64,000 nucleotides of DNA from Acorus gramineus. Taxonomy: Eukaryota > Streptophyta > Magnoliopsida > Acorales > Acoraceae. Location: assembly GCA_030737835.1 (NCBI GenBank), contig JAUJYN010000083.1:110860-174859 (forward strand), written 5' to 3'. Both the position numbers and the translations under genes were made by a program. Positions 20,449 through 32,009 of this stretch are shown here, in pieces. The notes beneath the pieces are model-generated. The model saw nothing but the letters and a program-made list of their open reading frames with translations, was not told where the DNA came from and made no database searches. Positions within the stretch are counted from its first letter, which is position 1. Each line of letters opens with the position of its first letter.

Positions 20449-21537
20449 GGGGAAATTGTTTTAATACTCCTTGACTAAGGGTCTAATTTTTTTCTATCCC
20501 TATACTTTTTTTATTTTTTATTTACCCTTGAAATTTGGTCTTATTTTTTTTTTGTCCCTAGACATGTGCCACCTCATTTTTTATACCTAAACGAACCCCA
20601 TCTATAAATTAGTATTACATTTCTGTAATTGATCGTTACATTGCTGTAATCTGTTATTACATTTCTATAATTTACATGTTCTTAGTATAGTTTTATGTAT
20701 GATGTTACATATTTGTTGTGTAAATTATAGTTTTTGTAATTTCTATTGTAATTGTTATAAGAATAATAAAAGATATTACATTTCTATTATATAAATAGTA
20801 GATTATGTCATTGGACATCACATTGATAGTTTTTGTTGTAGTTGTTACGTAAATGTTAATTTCAGTAATTGTTACGTACATGGATCAAGAAATAATTTTA
20901 TTAAAATATTACAATGTTTTATAAATTTTCAGTTCAGATTCATGCTATTACTAATTTTGTTCATATTGCTAAATAAAAATTTATTTAAGTGTGATTGTTG
21001 TATTTTTTATATAGCTTGAAAAATCCGCCATTCGTTATGAAGTATATTGAATGTCTAATTCGATAATCTTCTTTCATTTTACCCAAGAGAACATGAAAAT
21101 AATTAAGGGGAGATAACAATTAATCATTAAGATTTGATGAAAACGTCGTAATTCAAACAATTGATGTATCTATTTTAACGAAACTTTGAGATTGTATCTA
21201 TAACAATTTTGTGTACACTGAATGCATTTACATATGATAATGTAATGACATTGAGAATGTATATATGACCATATTGTGTATAAACATCTTTGTGTACTTT
21301 AATATTTTTGTAGATAACTATTAAATATCTGTAACTATATATATAATTTCTGTATGTATCACATTATATTTCTGTATTTCTGTAACTCTATCTATAAGGG
21401 ATAGTTCGGGTATTATGAAAATTAAGGGGCAAAAAAAAAATAGGACAAGATTTCAGGGGCAAATAAAAAATAAAAAAATGTCTAGGGACAGAAAAGTAAT
21501 TTAACCCTTAATCAAGGGGTATTTGAACAATTTTCCC
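20449..21537. mobile_element. Non-autonomous Mutator-like element with 9-bp target duplication
   Basis: A perfect 9-bp duplication, TAAATTTAA, lies at 20440-20448 and 21538-21546. It encloses a 1,089-bp element with inverted ends of more than 100 bases. The left end starts GGGGAAATTGTT and contains TATTTACCC...GAAATTTGGTC. The right end, inverted, starts GGGAAAATTGTT and contains the same series. Nine-base duplications and long inverted ends are typical of Mutator-like elements. The interior is AT-rich with many short repeats of ACATTTCTGTA-like sequence and has no transposase. Confidence 0.85.
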
Positions 21538-21546
21538 TAAATTTAA

Positions 21547-21765
21547 TCAGACCCGGACATAAAAAAATTTTTAAAAAAATCACACAGTAAAGGCGAGCCT
21601 CCCATCCGTTTTGTATTTGTACACCACGTTCATCCAATGCTCCATCTTACATTCTAGTACAGAACCCATGAAAGAATATATGACGATACACATATCACTG
21701 CAACCTCAATTGATCAAGAACTAAAAAACTAAACAAACATATCAAACCGTGAAGAAAAAAATACA
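21547..21765 (+). promoter_or_regulatory. Group B UBL promoter region
   Basis: CCTCCCATCCGTTTTG (about 21598), AAGAATATATGACGATACAC (TATA-like, about 21672) and ACTGCAACCTCAATTGATCAA just before the gene match the order seen at 23820-24004 and, partly, 33775-33880. The CACTGCAACCT...CAAGAACT segment is shared with the locus at 24005. Confidence 0.5.
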
Positions 21766-22485
21766 ATGGCAGAACATCTGAATGTTGTGGACATGAACAC
21801 CGCGGATCAAAAGGTCTTCGTGATACTCGATTTCGGGGAGACGGTGTCGGACCTGAGAACTGCGATCGCGGGCATTGTAGGGGCACCATGTAGTGAACAG
21901 ATCCTCTTCTTCCGAGGCTGCCTTGTACACTATGACCAAGACCCGTTGTCTAAGTTCGGTATTAAAGCAGGCGACTTCATCCACCTGCACAGGAAGACCA
22001 ACGCCCGGTTGTTTCGCATCAATGTCGTAGGCATTGGAGACCAGAACAGCATCCCAGTCATCATAAGCGGCTGCGAGACGGTGCGCGTGCTCAAGAATCA
22101 GATCAACTACATAACAGGCGTGCCCCCCTTGCGCCAGGTACTGACGGCGAACGGGGCGGTGATGCGTGACAGCGATGCTATCAGGGACTATTCGCACAAA
22201 TGGGTGTACTCGGTGGTGCAGTACGCTGAGCCCCGGGATGCGGAGACGACGTTTATGGTTATGATCGAAAACGACGAGTTGAACGGTGCCATTGTGGGAT
22301 GGGAAGAAGTGGAGCCCCGTGATACGGTGTTCACGCTGATGCGTGCGCTGCGGAGGAGGGAGTGGTTTCCAGTGACGAAGAGGAGGATGTTCTGGCTATG
22401 GTTTAAGGGAAGGCGGCTTCAGGGCCCCGAGACAATGGCGGAGCTTGGCATCGGTGAAGCAGACTTTATCCGTATGTTCTTCTGA
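21766..22485 (+). CDS. Triple ubiquitin-like-domain protein (group B)
   Basis: The product is 239 residues from one exon. The first domain (about 1-78) begins MAEHLNVVDMNTADQKV and contains EQILFFRGCLVHYDQDPLSK. The second (about 79-158) has the helix KNQINYITGVPPLRQVLTA and NGAVMRDSDAIRDY. The third (about 159-239) ends LGIGEADFIRMFF. There is no Gly-Gly. The VxDMNT opening and LxxLGIG near the end define group B, shared with the loci at 19255, 24005, 32010 and 34032. The start is the first ATG after the conserved promoter. Its role is unknown. It is one of two group B members that look intact. Confidence 0.85.
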   Translation: MAEHLNVVDMNTADQKVFVILDFGETVSDLRTAIAGIVGAPCSEQILFFRGCLVHYDQDPLSKFGIKAGDFIHLHRKTNARLFRINVVGIGDQNSIPVIISGCETVRVLKNQINYITGVPPLRQVLTANGAVMRDSDAIRDYSHKWVYSVVQYAEPRDAETTFMVMIENDELNGAIVGWEEVEPRDTVFTLMRALRRREWFPVTKRRMFWLWFKGRRLQGPETMAELGIGEADFIRMFF

Positions 22486-23899
22486 AGGTTGTTGGTGTGA
22501 GTTGGTATGATGGATTATTATTGGGTTTTTCTTTTTAGATAAAAATGTGAGCATATACATTTATATTAAATAGACCACGTTTAAATAGTGATGAAGAGAA
22601 AATAGAACAAAAATAACATGAAAAAAAAAAAAAAATAGTACAAAAACATCAAAGAACGGATGTGGTGGTAGAGTAAAAAAAGGTTTTTATCAAAAAAAAA
22701 AAAAAAAAAACCCCCTACTAGTCACCCAACCAAATGCAGCATCCTTTAAAGTGAATGCTAAATGCTCTCTCTAAGTGAGACCCCCCAATTTATGATGGAT
22801 TGATGAGTCAATTTTTAAATATTTTCAAAATAAAAGTGTCAAGCTGGTACAATGAAAAGAAATTGTCATATTCATGGTTTGATGGATTATTATTGGTTAT
22901 TGTACATGTTTTTTTTTAAATTATATTTTTATAGTAAACAATCAATTTGTATTTCATGAGAAACTGTACAAATGTACAAAGAAAGAAACTTATACAAAAT
23001 TTTCAGTCAAAGGGTTAGAGTAGCAGAGTAGACCAAAACAAAGTTCGGTGTCCATCCATTTAATTTGAATGATTTATCATATTTTTTATAATTTAAAAAA
23101 TTAATCTTCCTTGTCTTGCTACCTTTACCGTACATCCAATAAAAAGTATTAATTAATATGTGTTTTTTGTATTAATGATTAGAAAATATTTATAAAAATC
23201 TTAATTATCTCTACTATACTTTTACTGTATTAATGGAATGGGTCGGGGAGGGTTCGGATTTTTTACATACTTGTTAGGACGGGTTTGGAATAAAAAAACT
23301 AAACCCGTCACAGGTTTGATAGGTTTGGGACAAGATTTTGAGAGCGGGTCTGAGAAGCTTAGAACAGTTCCATTGTCCCTAGCACACGCACCGTGCCAAT
23401 TAATGAAATCTTTGTCGAATACTTATGGTAGATAAACTTTGTGCATATCAATATGGATTTGGTTTGAGGTGACATGCGGAGGTAACCACTGAAACCTGTT
23501 GGTGAATCATGAGAATTTAAATATTGGGATCAGATATATATATAAAATGTTCAATTTGTGAGATGCAACCCATTTTGACATAATTATAACCATTTATTTC
23601 TTTCATCCAAATATATATTAGAATTTATTTATCTATATTGCATCTAATTTCATTTTTATTCTTCTCTCCAGACGGGGCTAAATGTTTTAATAATAACATA
23701 GGCAGGTGCTTGTTCTCCCTCCCTTGTACGTACTGTAAATTGGAGTTGTCCACCCACAACTGAGAGGGCCGGGGCTGAACTTGTATTGTCACTGTCACAC
23801 AGACTCACAAAATCATTCAGTAGAGGTAAGCATCCAGTAAGTTTTGCATGTATGCTGTCATGTTAATTTTAAGCTCCATGATCAAATTCTCATGCAGAA
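22486..23899. other. Intergenic with poly-A/T runs and a short MITE-like piece
   Basis: Long A runs lie at 22621-22636 and 22692-22710. About 23230-23360 has GGTTTG/GGGTCGG-rich sequence of the kind found at hAT-like MITE ends in this window (compare 52181). No gene is seen. Confidence 0.4.
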
Positions 23900-24004
23900 A
23901 CAATGAGAGAATATCACGACTAATATAATACATCTTAAAAAGACCACTGCAACCTAAAATCAAGAACTGAAAACAAAATAAAATAGTAATTAAAAAAAAA
24001 CAAA
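23900..24004 (+). promoter_or_regulatory. Group B UBL promoter box
   Basis: CAATGAGAGAATATCACGAC at 23901-23920 recurs at 33847-33867 (with CACAAC) ahead of the gene at 34032. It is followed by CTAATA and, downstream, the ACTGCAACCT leader segment also seen before 21766. Confidence 0.6.
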
Positions 24005-24161
24005 ATGGTTGCTCTAAAGGTTGTGGACATGAACACCTCGGATCGACAGCTCTTGAACCTTGTCAATTTCGGGGTGACGGTCAGAGACCTCAAAAATGCG
24101 ATAGCGGCCATTGGCAAAGTTTCATATGGGGAACAAATCCTCATCCACCGCCACATATATC

Positions 24162-24555
24162 TGTTGCGGAAAACCTCCCCAAATAGATCTAGGTTTAAGG
24201 GTTTGAGAGAGAAGACGAACAAATCAAACAAGCAATCACAAAAGACAAGGAATTTACGTGGTTCGGCAAATTGCCTACATCCACGGGCGGCGGTGATGAT
24301 TTTATTGAGAAGAATTGTCTATATGTGCCTCACAAATATTTTGTTTTCCTCAAGAACATATATAGAGGAAACAAACAATCTAAAGAGGAAACAAACAAAT
24401 TTAGAAACAAATAAATTTAGTGATCTCAAGAATCTTAGAGACAGATTTCACAATCTCCAGAATCTTAGAAATATATTTTGCAATCTCTAAATATATTTCT
24501 CAATCTCTAAATATATTTCCACCATGACTTCTAACTTTGGGCCATAGAAACTACA
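24162..24555 (-). repeat. Copia 3' LTR
   Basis: 394 bp, TGTAGTTTC...CCGCAACA on the minus strand. TATA-like CTATATATG (inverse of 24356-24366) lies inside. Confidence 0.92.
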
Positions 24556-24646
24556 AATCTCCACCTGGCACTAAGTTCCGAAGTCATACTCAGCTTCCTC
24601 TTTCACATCATCTCCTCATCACCGCATCACCGCCGCCACCGCCTGC

Positions 24647-27600
24647 TCATCCGTGTAGAACATTGATCAAGTTCAAGCAATGCTCGAACTTGACCCCTGG
24701 AACCGCCTTAGTCATCATATCAGCTGGATTATCCTTTGTATTAACTTTTTTTCAAAGAAATAATTCCATCTTCGATAACTCCACGTACAAAGTGATATCG
24801 TATGTCAATGTGCTTGGTGCGGGCATGGTGTACCGGGTTTTTCGCTAAATGAATAGCACTTTGACTATCACAGTAGACGTCAACAATCTCCTGAGAGATA
24901 CCCAAATCACCAACTAGGCCTCGTAACCACAAAGCCTCCTTCACCGCCTCTGTCACAGCCATATACTCTGCCTCCGTGGTAGAAAGCGCAACTGTAGGCT
25001 GTAACATAGATCTCCAGCTCACCGGTCCTCCCGATAGTGTAAACACATATCCTGTCATAGACCGTCGCTTGTCCAAGTCACCTGCATAGTCCGAATCAAC
25101 ATATCCACTGATTTGAAATCCACTAGTCCTGCGGAACTCCAGTCCTACATCCAAGGTACCCCGAATATACCTCATGATCCATTTCACTGCCTGCCAATGC
25201 TCCTTTCCAGGATTCGCCATGTATTTGCTCACCACACTGACTGCCTGTGAAATATCGGGCCGAGTGCATACCATTGCATACATCAGGCTACCAACGGCAC
25301 TCGCATAAGGAACATGAGTCATGTACTCACGCTCCTCATCTGTTGATGGAGACATACTACCCGAGAGACGAAAATGAGCAGCCAGTGGTGTGCTTACCGC
25401 CTTAGAAGTTTGCATACCGTATCTTGAAAGAACTTTATCAAGATAACTCTTATGTGCTAAGCGTAACTAGCCTTTCTGTCTCTCCCTATGTATCTCCATC
25501 CCTAGGATCTTTCTTGCAGAACCAAGATCCTTCATCTCAAACTCCTGACTGAGTTGAGACTTCAGCTTGTTGATCTCTACCATGCTCGAAGCAGCAATGA
25601 GCATATCATCAACATATAAGAGCAAATAAATGAATGAACCAACCTCGAGTCTCCTGAAGTAGACGCAGCTATCATACTCGCTCCTCGTGTATCCTTGGTT
25701 CATCATAAACGTGTCAAACCTCTTGTACCACTGCCTTGGCGATTGCTTCAGTCCGTACAATGACTTCTTCAGTTTGCACACTAGGTTCTCCTTTCCAGCA
25801 ACTGTAAACCCCTCGGGCTGACTCATGAAGATTTCCTCATCCAGATCACCGTGTAGAAACGCCGTTTTGACATCGAGTTGCTCAAGCTCCAAGTCAAACT
25901 GTACTACAATACCTAACAAAACACGGATGGAAGTATGTTTAACAACAGGTGAAAATACCTCATTGTAGTCTATCCCTTCCTTTTGAGCATAGCCCTTGGC
26001 TACCAACCGCGCCTTGTACCTTGTGCCACTACACTCTGGAGAGCCTTCCTTCTTTTTGTACACCCACTTGCACCCTATGGCTCGCTTCCCCTTGGGTAGT
26101 TCTGCAAGTACCCAAGTCTGGTTCTTGTGAAGAGACTCCATCTCCTCTTCCATGGCTGTCTTCCATTCCCTGCAAAAGGAATCTTTTGCTGCTTCTCTGA
26201 ATGAAGACGGTTCATCACCATCGATGGTTAGTGCATATGCCACCATGTCCTCGAACCCATATCGAACCGGTGCCCGGTGTGTCCTTCTGGATCTGCCTTC
26301 CACTAAGGACTGCTGCTGTGGTTGTTGCTGTTCCTGAACCTCTTCGTCAACCTCCGCTGACGGACTTGTGGGAGTTTCCAACTCAACCTCAATAGCATCA
26401 TCCATCATCCCTCCTAGAGAATTACTCTGCTTACTAGAAGTTTGTAAAGCAGACTCGTCGAATGTAACATCTCTGCTGATCACGAGCTTGCGTTCCTCAG
26501 GACACCATAGTCGGTATCCCTTAACGCCCTCTGCGTAGCCCAAGAAGATTGACTTCTTTGCCCTTGGATCAATCTTACTTTCTCTGATGTGAAAGTAAGA
26601 GGGACATCCAAAGACCCTCAACGCACTGTAATCTGCAGGCTTCCCCGACCACTTCTCAATAGGAGTCTTGCACTCTATAGCTGTCGATGGAGATCTATTC
26701 ACAAGATAGCATGCCGTGTTGACCGCTTCAGCCCAAAGCTCTCTACCCAAACCTGCGTTGGATAACATGCATCTTGCCCTTTCAAGTAGGGTCCTATTCA
26801 TCCGCTCTGCCACTCCATTCTGTTGGGGTGTGTTCTTCACCGTGAAATGTCTAGCGATACCGTTGACCTTACAAAACTCCAAGAAAGGTCCATACGTGTA
26901 TTCTCCACCATTGTCGGTCCTCAACCGCCTGACCTTCCTTCCCGTTTGATTTTCCAACAACGCCTTCCACTTCTTGAAGATCTCAAACACCTCATCCTTA
27001 CCCTTCATCATATAAATCCATACATAACGAGAATAATCATCAATAAAAGTGACAAAGTACCTTGCTCCGCCTTTCGATGGAACCTTCGATGGACCCCATA
27101 CATCCGAATGGATGTAATCTAGAGTGCCCTTGGCCGTGTGAATTGATGTGCTGAATTTGACTCTACATTGCTTGCCGAAGACGCAATGTTCACAGAAGTC
27201 AATCTTTCCCGCCTTCACACCCTTCAACAAGCCTTGCTTGCTTAGCTCCGACATCCCTCTCTCGCTCATATGCCCAAGGCGCATATGCCACAACTGTGTA
27301 AGCGAGAGGCCACTGTCGCTTGATGTAGACACCGCAGCTCCACCAGTCACAGTACTCCCCGAGAGAATATATAAGTTGCCAACCCGGTTGGCTTTCATCA
27401 CCACCAAGGCGCCACGAACCACCTTCAGGACTCCATCATAGGCTGAGAATTTATACCCATTAGAGTCCAAGGTGCCAAGGGAAATAAGGTTCTTCTTCAG
27501 CTCTGGAACATGCCGCACCTCTGTCAATGTTCTCACGACCCCATCATGCATCTTCACCTTGATCGAACCCCTGCCGACTGTTTTACAGGCCATGTTGTTG

Positions 27601-28538
27601 CCCATCAAAACAGAACCACCATCGACCTCCTGGTAAGAGACGAACCAGTCCCGATTGGGACACATGTGGTAGGAGCACCCCGAGTCTAGGATCCACGCAT
27701 ATTTGGACTGTGTTTCAGAAACAACTGACAAGACGTTCTCCGCATCATCAGAACCAGATTCAGCTACACTAGCCTCCTCAATCGCTTTTCCCTTGTTGTC
27801 CCGATCTAATTCAGGACAATTCTTTCTCATGTGCCCTTTCTTCTGACACTTATAACACCTGATCTCCCGCTTCCTGGACTTGGATCTGGATTTATTCCTT
27901 CCAGATTCCCTCTCATCCGTTCTTCCTCTCACAAACAGACCATCCGCCTGTGAGTCACTATCAGAATTCTTCTTTCTTATCTCATGCGATAAGAGCGCCG
28001 CCGTGACGGTCTCCAATTCAATAGTGTCCTTCCCATAGAGCAACGTCGTCACAAGATGCTCAAGGGAATTAGGAAGAGAACATAAGAGCATTAGAGCTTG
28101 ATCTTCATCAGACATCTTGTCATCTATTTTTCCTAGTTCAGAAACTAGTCTACTAAATAAATTAAGATGTTCTGCAATAGACGTACCTTCCTTCATCCGC
28201 AGTGTATAGAGTTGTCTCTTCAAGTACAGACGACCAGTCAAGGACTTCGTCATGTACAGACTCTCCAGCTTCAACCAGATTGCCGCCGCAGACTTCTCCA
28301 TCGATACGTTGGGTAAGACATCCTTTGCCAGACACAAACGAATGGTACTGCACGCTTGAAGGTCAAAGTCATCCCAATCATCATCCTTTATCGAACTCGG
28401 CTTTTTCTCCTTCCCGTCTAACGCCTTGTGAAGACCTTGTTGGATCAAGACATCCTTAACTTGGACTTGCCAGAGTCCGAAGTTAATCTTTCCGTCGAAC
28501 TTCTCAACATCGAACCTCGCGTTCGAAACCCTCGCCAT
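24647..28538 (-). pseudogene. Copia gag-pol polyprotein, two lesions
   Basis: The frame opens at 28538 (MARVSNARFDVEKFDG, the usual gag start; an upstream in-frame ATG at 28598 is less likely). Visible in order: the gag nucleic-acid knuckle CYKCQKKGHMRKNC, protease motif WILDSGCSYH, the integrase zinc-binding H/C cluster ending CVFGKQ, the integrase core with DNGGEY and PQQNGVAERMN, RT with KARLVAKGYAQ and YVDDML, and RNase H with TTEAEYMA. An in-frame TAG at 25467-25469 separates RT from RNase H. A one-base gain in an A run near 24745 shifts the frame shortly before the natural end at about 24647. Otherwise the frame is open, which fits a young copy. Confidence 0.92.
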
Positions 28539-28692
28539 CTTTGATTTTTTTTTCTTGAATGAACAAAACCCTAGAATTTGAAAAAATTCTAGATCCACTC
28601 AAAGAAATCCTAGATCTGAGCAATGGAATCTCAGATCTAATCAAAGAACCTCTAGATCTCACCAAGGGAAACCCTAGGATTCAGAAACCCTA

Positions 28693-28705
28693 GGCTCTGA
28701 TACCA
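28693..28705 (-). other. Copia primer-binding site
   Basis: TGGTATCAGAGCC on the minus strand, complementary to the 3' end of plant initiator tRNA-Met, three bases inside the 5' LTR. Confidence 0.92.
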
Positions 28706-28708
28706 ATT

Positions 28709-29102
28709 TGTTGCGGAAAACCTCCCCAAATAGATCTAGGTTTAAGGGTTTGAGAGAGAAGACGAACAAATCAAACAAGCAATCACACAAAAGACAAGGA
28801 ATTTACGTGGTTCGGCAAATTGCCTACATCCACGGGCGGCGGTGATGATTTTATTGAGAAGAATTGTCTATGTGCCTCACAAATATTTTGTTTTCCTCAA
28901 GAACATATATAGAGGAAACAAACAATCTAAAGAGGAAACAAACAAATTTAGAAACAAATAAATTTAGTGATCTCAAGAATCTTAGAGACAGATTTCACAA
29001 TCTCCAGAATCTTAGAAATATATTTTGCAATCTCTAAATATATTTCTCAATCTCTAAATATATTTCCACCATGACTTCTAACTTTGGGCCATAGAAACTA
29101 CA
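28709..29102 (-). repeat. Copia 5' LTR
   Basis: 394 bp, near-identical to 24162-24555. It is followed by the target duplication ATATC at 29103. Confidence 0.92.
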
Positions 29103-29641
29103 ATATCCTCCTACACGACCACAGGATAACGCTCAATGACTTTCCATCTGACGAAGCCATCAGCTTGTACATGAAATCCAGACCACTTGTTCTGCATCAA
29201 TGTCACGCGGATTGACAACGGGAACATCTTTCCAGTTTCCTTAAACGGCCGTGAGACCGTGGGTACCCTCAAGGGACACATTGATTGCTTGGCCGGCAGA
29301 TACTGTCGGCGAATGGCGCGCCTATGCACCACGTCGACGTCATCAGGGACTATTGGCACACGTCGGAGTATACAGTGCTCTTGGCGGAGAGGGCCCGGGA
29401 CCCTGAGGTAACATTCAAGGTCACGATCGAAGATGACGAGGTGAACGACGTGGGGGAGGTAGAGCTGGAGACATCAGATACTGTGTACACGCTGATGGCG
29501 GTCCTGCGGAGGCAGGAGTGGTTTGCGGTGACGAGTGGGAGGGGGTTCAGGCTCAGATTTGGCAGGACGTTGCTCCGGGGCCCTCAGACTATGTTGGAAC
29601 TTGGCATCGGTCACGCGGCCAAAATCCGTATGTTGTTCTGA

Positions 29642-30635
29642 TTCTGATGGTTATTGGCATTGGGGTTGGTTTGATGGGGTACTGCGCTTAGTAGGCACTT
29701 TATTTGTGTTTTGGTAATAATTTATATATGTTGTAATCTGTTATTTTTAGTTGAACAATATACGTAACTTTTGTTTGGCCCGAATAATTTAAGTGGATCG
29801 GACACACTTTCCAAGTTTCATTTCAACATATACTCTTCTACTGCTTTAATTCATCTCTGTTTTCTCCTCCGCTGGAACATCATCAAATATATATTAATTC
29901 TTTGGTATGGTTGTTTTAGCATTCAAAATTATTCAGAAATGACAGCTGTTTTTAAGAGTTAAAAATGAATTGTAAGTTATAGGGTGGCCTGAAATTGATA
30001 GAAAGAAATGAGACCCTAGGCGTGCTCGTATAACCCCACCCCCCCCCCCCCCCCAAATTCACATAATTTTTTTTTAATTTTTATTATCATAAAAAAAATT
30101 GAATATCTTGTAAAATTTATTTGATTTTTTAAAACAACCAAGCCCAGCAAAAGGAACAAAAAGTTTTGGATGTTCCCCCACTGTGAAATACAAGTATTTG
30201 AAGGGCATTGGCCCAAAGCAAGGCATCATTCATCTCTTATCAGAGAAGAGCGATATTAAACTAAGTCTGTTTTACAGTTCATTTACAGCCTCATACATTA
30301 TGATAATATGGTATATACTGCGCTATTATTAAGTATAGAGTTCTATCATAGTATAAATGGTTTAAAAAAATTATTTTTTCAACTTGAAAAAATACACTAA
30401 TATATTTTAGTATATACTTTATTTTATATAATAACATGTACTTTAATGAAAGAGTGTATGATTTTAAAAAAAAATTGATGTGGATTGCGTTTAGAGCTGC
30501 ACAAGGGCTAGACACATCATTTCCTATTGGAGAATGGTCAGATGTGCGAGACGCCTAGACAGCATTAAGTGAGAGTTTGACACATTTTGATGTTACATAG
30601 AATTGATCTTGTTCGGTCTTCCAATGAAAAATACA
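29642..30635. other. 3' flank of UBL relic and intergenic DNA
   Basis: The first 170 bases are the 3' flank that recurs at 32168-32340. A 16-C tract lies at 30039-30054. No gene is seen. Confidence 0.45.
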
Positions 30636-31905
30636 ATGAAAAAATCGATATAACTCCCTCGAAAGTTAGCTAAATCTATTTTAGTCCTTATAAAATTGAA
30701 AATTGCCATAGGTCTCCAGAAAATATGTATAGTTAACGGATTTAGTCTCTAAGTTAAATTGTTTCAGTAAGTCTCAGAAAATATGAAAAATCTGATTTAG
30801 ACAAAAATGCCTCAATTTTCTTGAAAATTATCCTGCTATTCTATGGTTACCAACAATAAAAAAAAAAAGAACTTATGAAAAAAAAAAAAAAATCCCTATA
30901 AAATATGTAAATCCCCTTAAAGTTAACTACAAATTTGATTATTGTGTTATAGTAATTTATCAAGTAAATTTTAAGATGATATTACAGTACTTTATCTTGT
31001 ATGGTTAGAGTCAACCACAGATCTGGTTAGTTTAATTACGGTAAGGATTAAAATAAATATTGTCTAATATTATTGATTTTACAGATACTTTTTTCGATTT
31101 TCATAAGTTTATACGGAGCTATATCGAATTTTTGAAAATAAAGGGTGAGGGCAATCTAGTAACTTTTAACGTGTAGTTAAGAATAACCATGTATCTGGTT
31201 AATTGAGATGACGATGGTAGGATTTAAAATGATATTTTTTTAATAACCTGAAAACCTGTGATAATTTTTTAATTTCATTGAAACGAAAACTAATTTAGCT
31301 AACTTTTTAGGAAGTCATATTAAGCCTGTCAATCGGACGGATACGGATCGGATAGGCCCATATCCGTATCCGTATCCGAATTGGATATCCGAAAAAATAT
31401 CCGTATCCGATATCCGACGGATATTCCAAAACCCGTATCCGTATCCGATCCGAACGGATTCGGATAAAATCCGAAATATCCGAACCAGATTAAAATATAA
31501 ATTTTTTATAAAATCTCAAGTCCTAACATGGTTAAACAGGTATCCATTAAAGACATAAAAACACAAATCTTAATATAGTTAAATAAATATTCAACATGGT
31601 TAAATAGGTTTGTGTTTTGTCCTAGATCATGAGCCATTAGATTTTTATCTAAGGGTTGAAACTAATTCTAACATATATAAATAAAATAACAGTTCGGATA
31701 CGGATATTTTTCGGATCGGATATAGGCTATATCCGATCCGATCCGAAAATTTTTTTAGATACGGATAATTTGGTTTGGATACGGATACGGATACGGATTT
31801 TCGGATATCAAATATTTTCTGTGTTTTCAGATACGGATTCAGATCGGATACGGATATTTTTTCGAATAATTGACAGGCTTAAGTCATACCCATTTTTCTC
31901 AAAAT
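30636..31905. mobile_element. Mutator-like MITE with a nested hAT-like insertion
   Basis: The left end (about 30636-30720: TATAACTCCCTCGAAAGTTAGCTAAAT) reappears inverted at the right, in ATTTAGCTAACTTTTTAGGAAGTCAT (about 31294-31318), and continues beyond the nested element at 31882-31905. The interior is AT-rich and non-coding. No target duplication was identified, so the Mutator assignment rests on long degenerate inverted ends and is tentative. Confidence 0.5.
31321..31881. mobile_element. hAT-like MITE full of GGATACGGAT/ATCCGTATCC repeats
   Basis: The 561-bp element starts TAAGCCTGTCAAT and ends ATTGACAGGCTTA. Its flanks AGTCATAT (31313-31320) and AGTCATAC (31882-31889) agree at 7 of 8 bases, matching the 8-bp duplications of hAT elements. 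The outer 150-190 bases on each side are dense arrays of TATCCG-type hexamers in opposite orientation, which may act as subterminal transposase sites. It has no coding region. Confidence 0.8.
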
Positions 31906-32009
31906 AAAAACGTAGTTTCGATTCCGAAAACTCATAATTAAAAAAATTTCAAATACTTCGCTTTACAAAGAATAACTTATTAGATTATGTACTTTGCTTT
32001 ACGATCGAA

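Larger units (their letters stand above)
24162..29102 (-). mobile_element. Nearly complete Ty1/copia retrotransposon
   Basis: The element is 4,941 bp on the minus strand with 394-bp LTRs at 24162-24555 and 28709-29102. They appear to differ only by two compensating 2-bp indels. The 5-bp target duplication ATATC is at 24157-24161 and 29103-29107. A primer-binding site complementary to initiator tRNA-Met lies beside the 5' LTR and a purine tract (GGTGGAGATT on the minus strand) beside the 3' LTR. Domain order gag, protease, integrase, RT, RNase H is that of copia. It was inserted recently, into a UBL gene. Confidence 0.95.
24005..29641 (+). pseudogene. Group B UBL gene split by a copia retrotransposon
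   Basis: The 5' part (24005-24161) reads MVALKVVDMNTSDRQLLNLV and on to GEQILIHRHIY, most of the first domain. A copia element occupies 24162-29102. The gene resumes at 29108 with LLHDHRITLNDFPSDEAISL in a shifted frame. Then come a stop and a frame change in the second domain near 29187-29285, and a clean third domain (EVTFKVTIEDDEV ... LGIGHAAKIRMLF) to 29641. Removing the element and one target copy does not restore one frame, so the gene also carries small indels. Promoter and 3' end remain recognisable. Confidence 0.85.

Noticed and set aside
31328-31880. Hexamer arrays considered as a satellite or CRISPR-like array
   Set aside because: The two arrays are mirror images bounded by inverted ends and an 8-bp target duplication, which fits a hAT-like MITE. 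CRISPR arrays do not occur in plant nuclear DNA.
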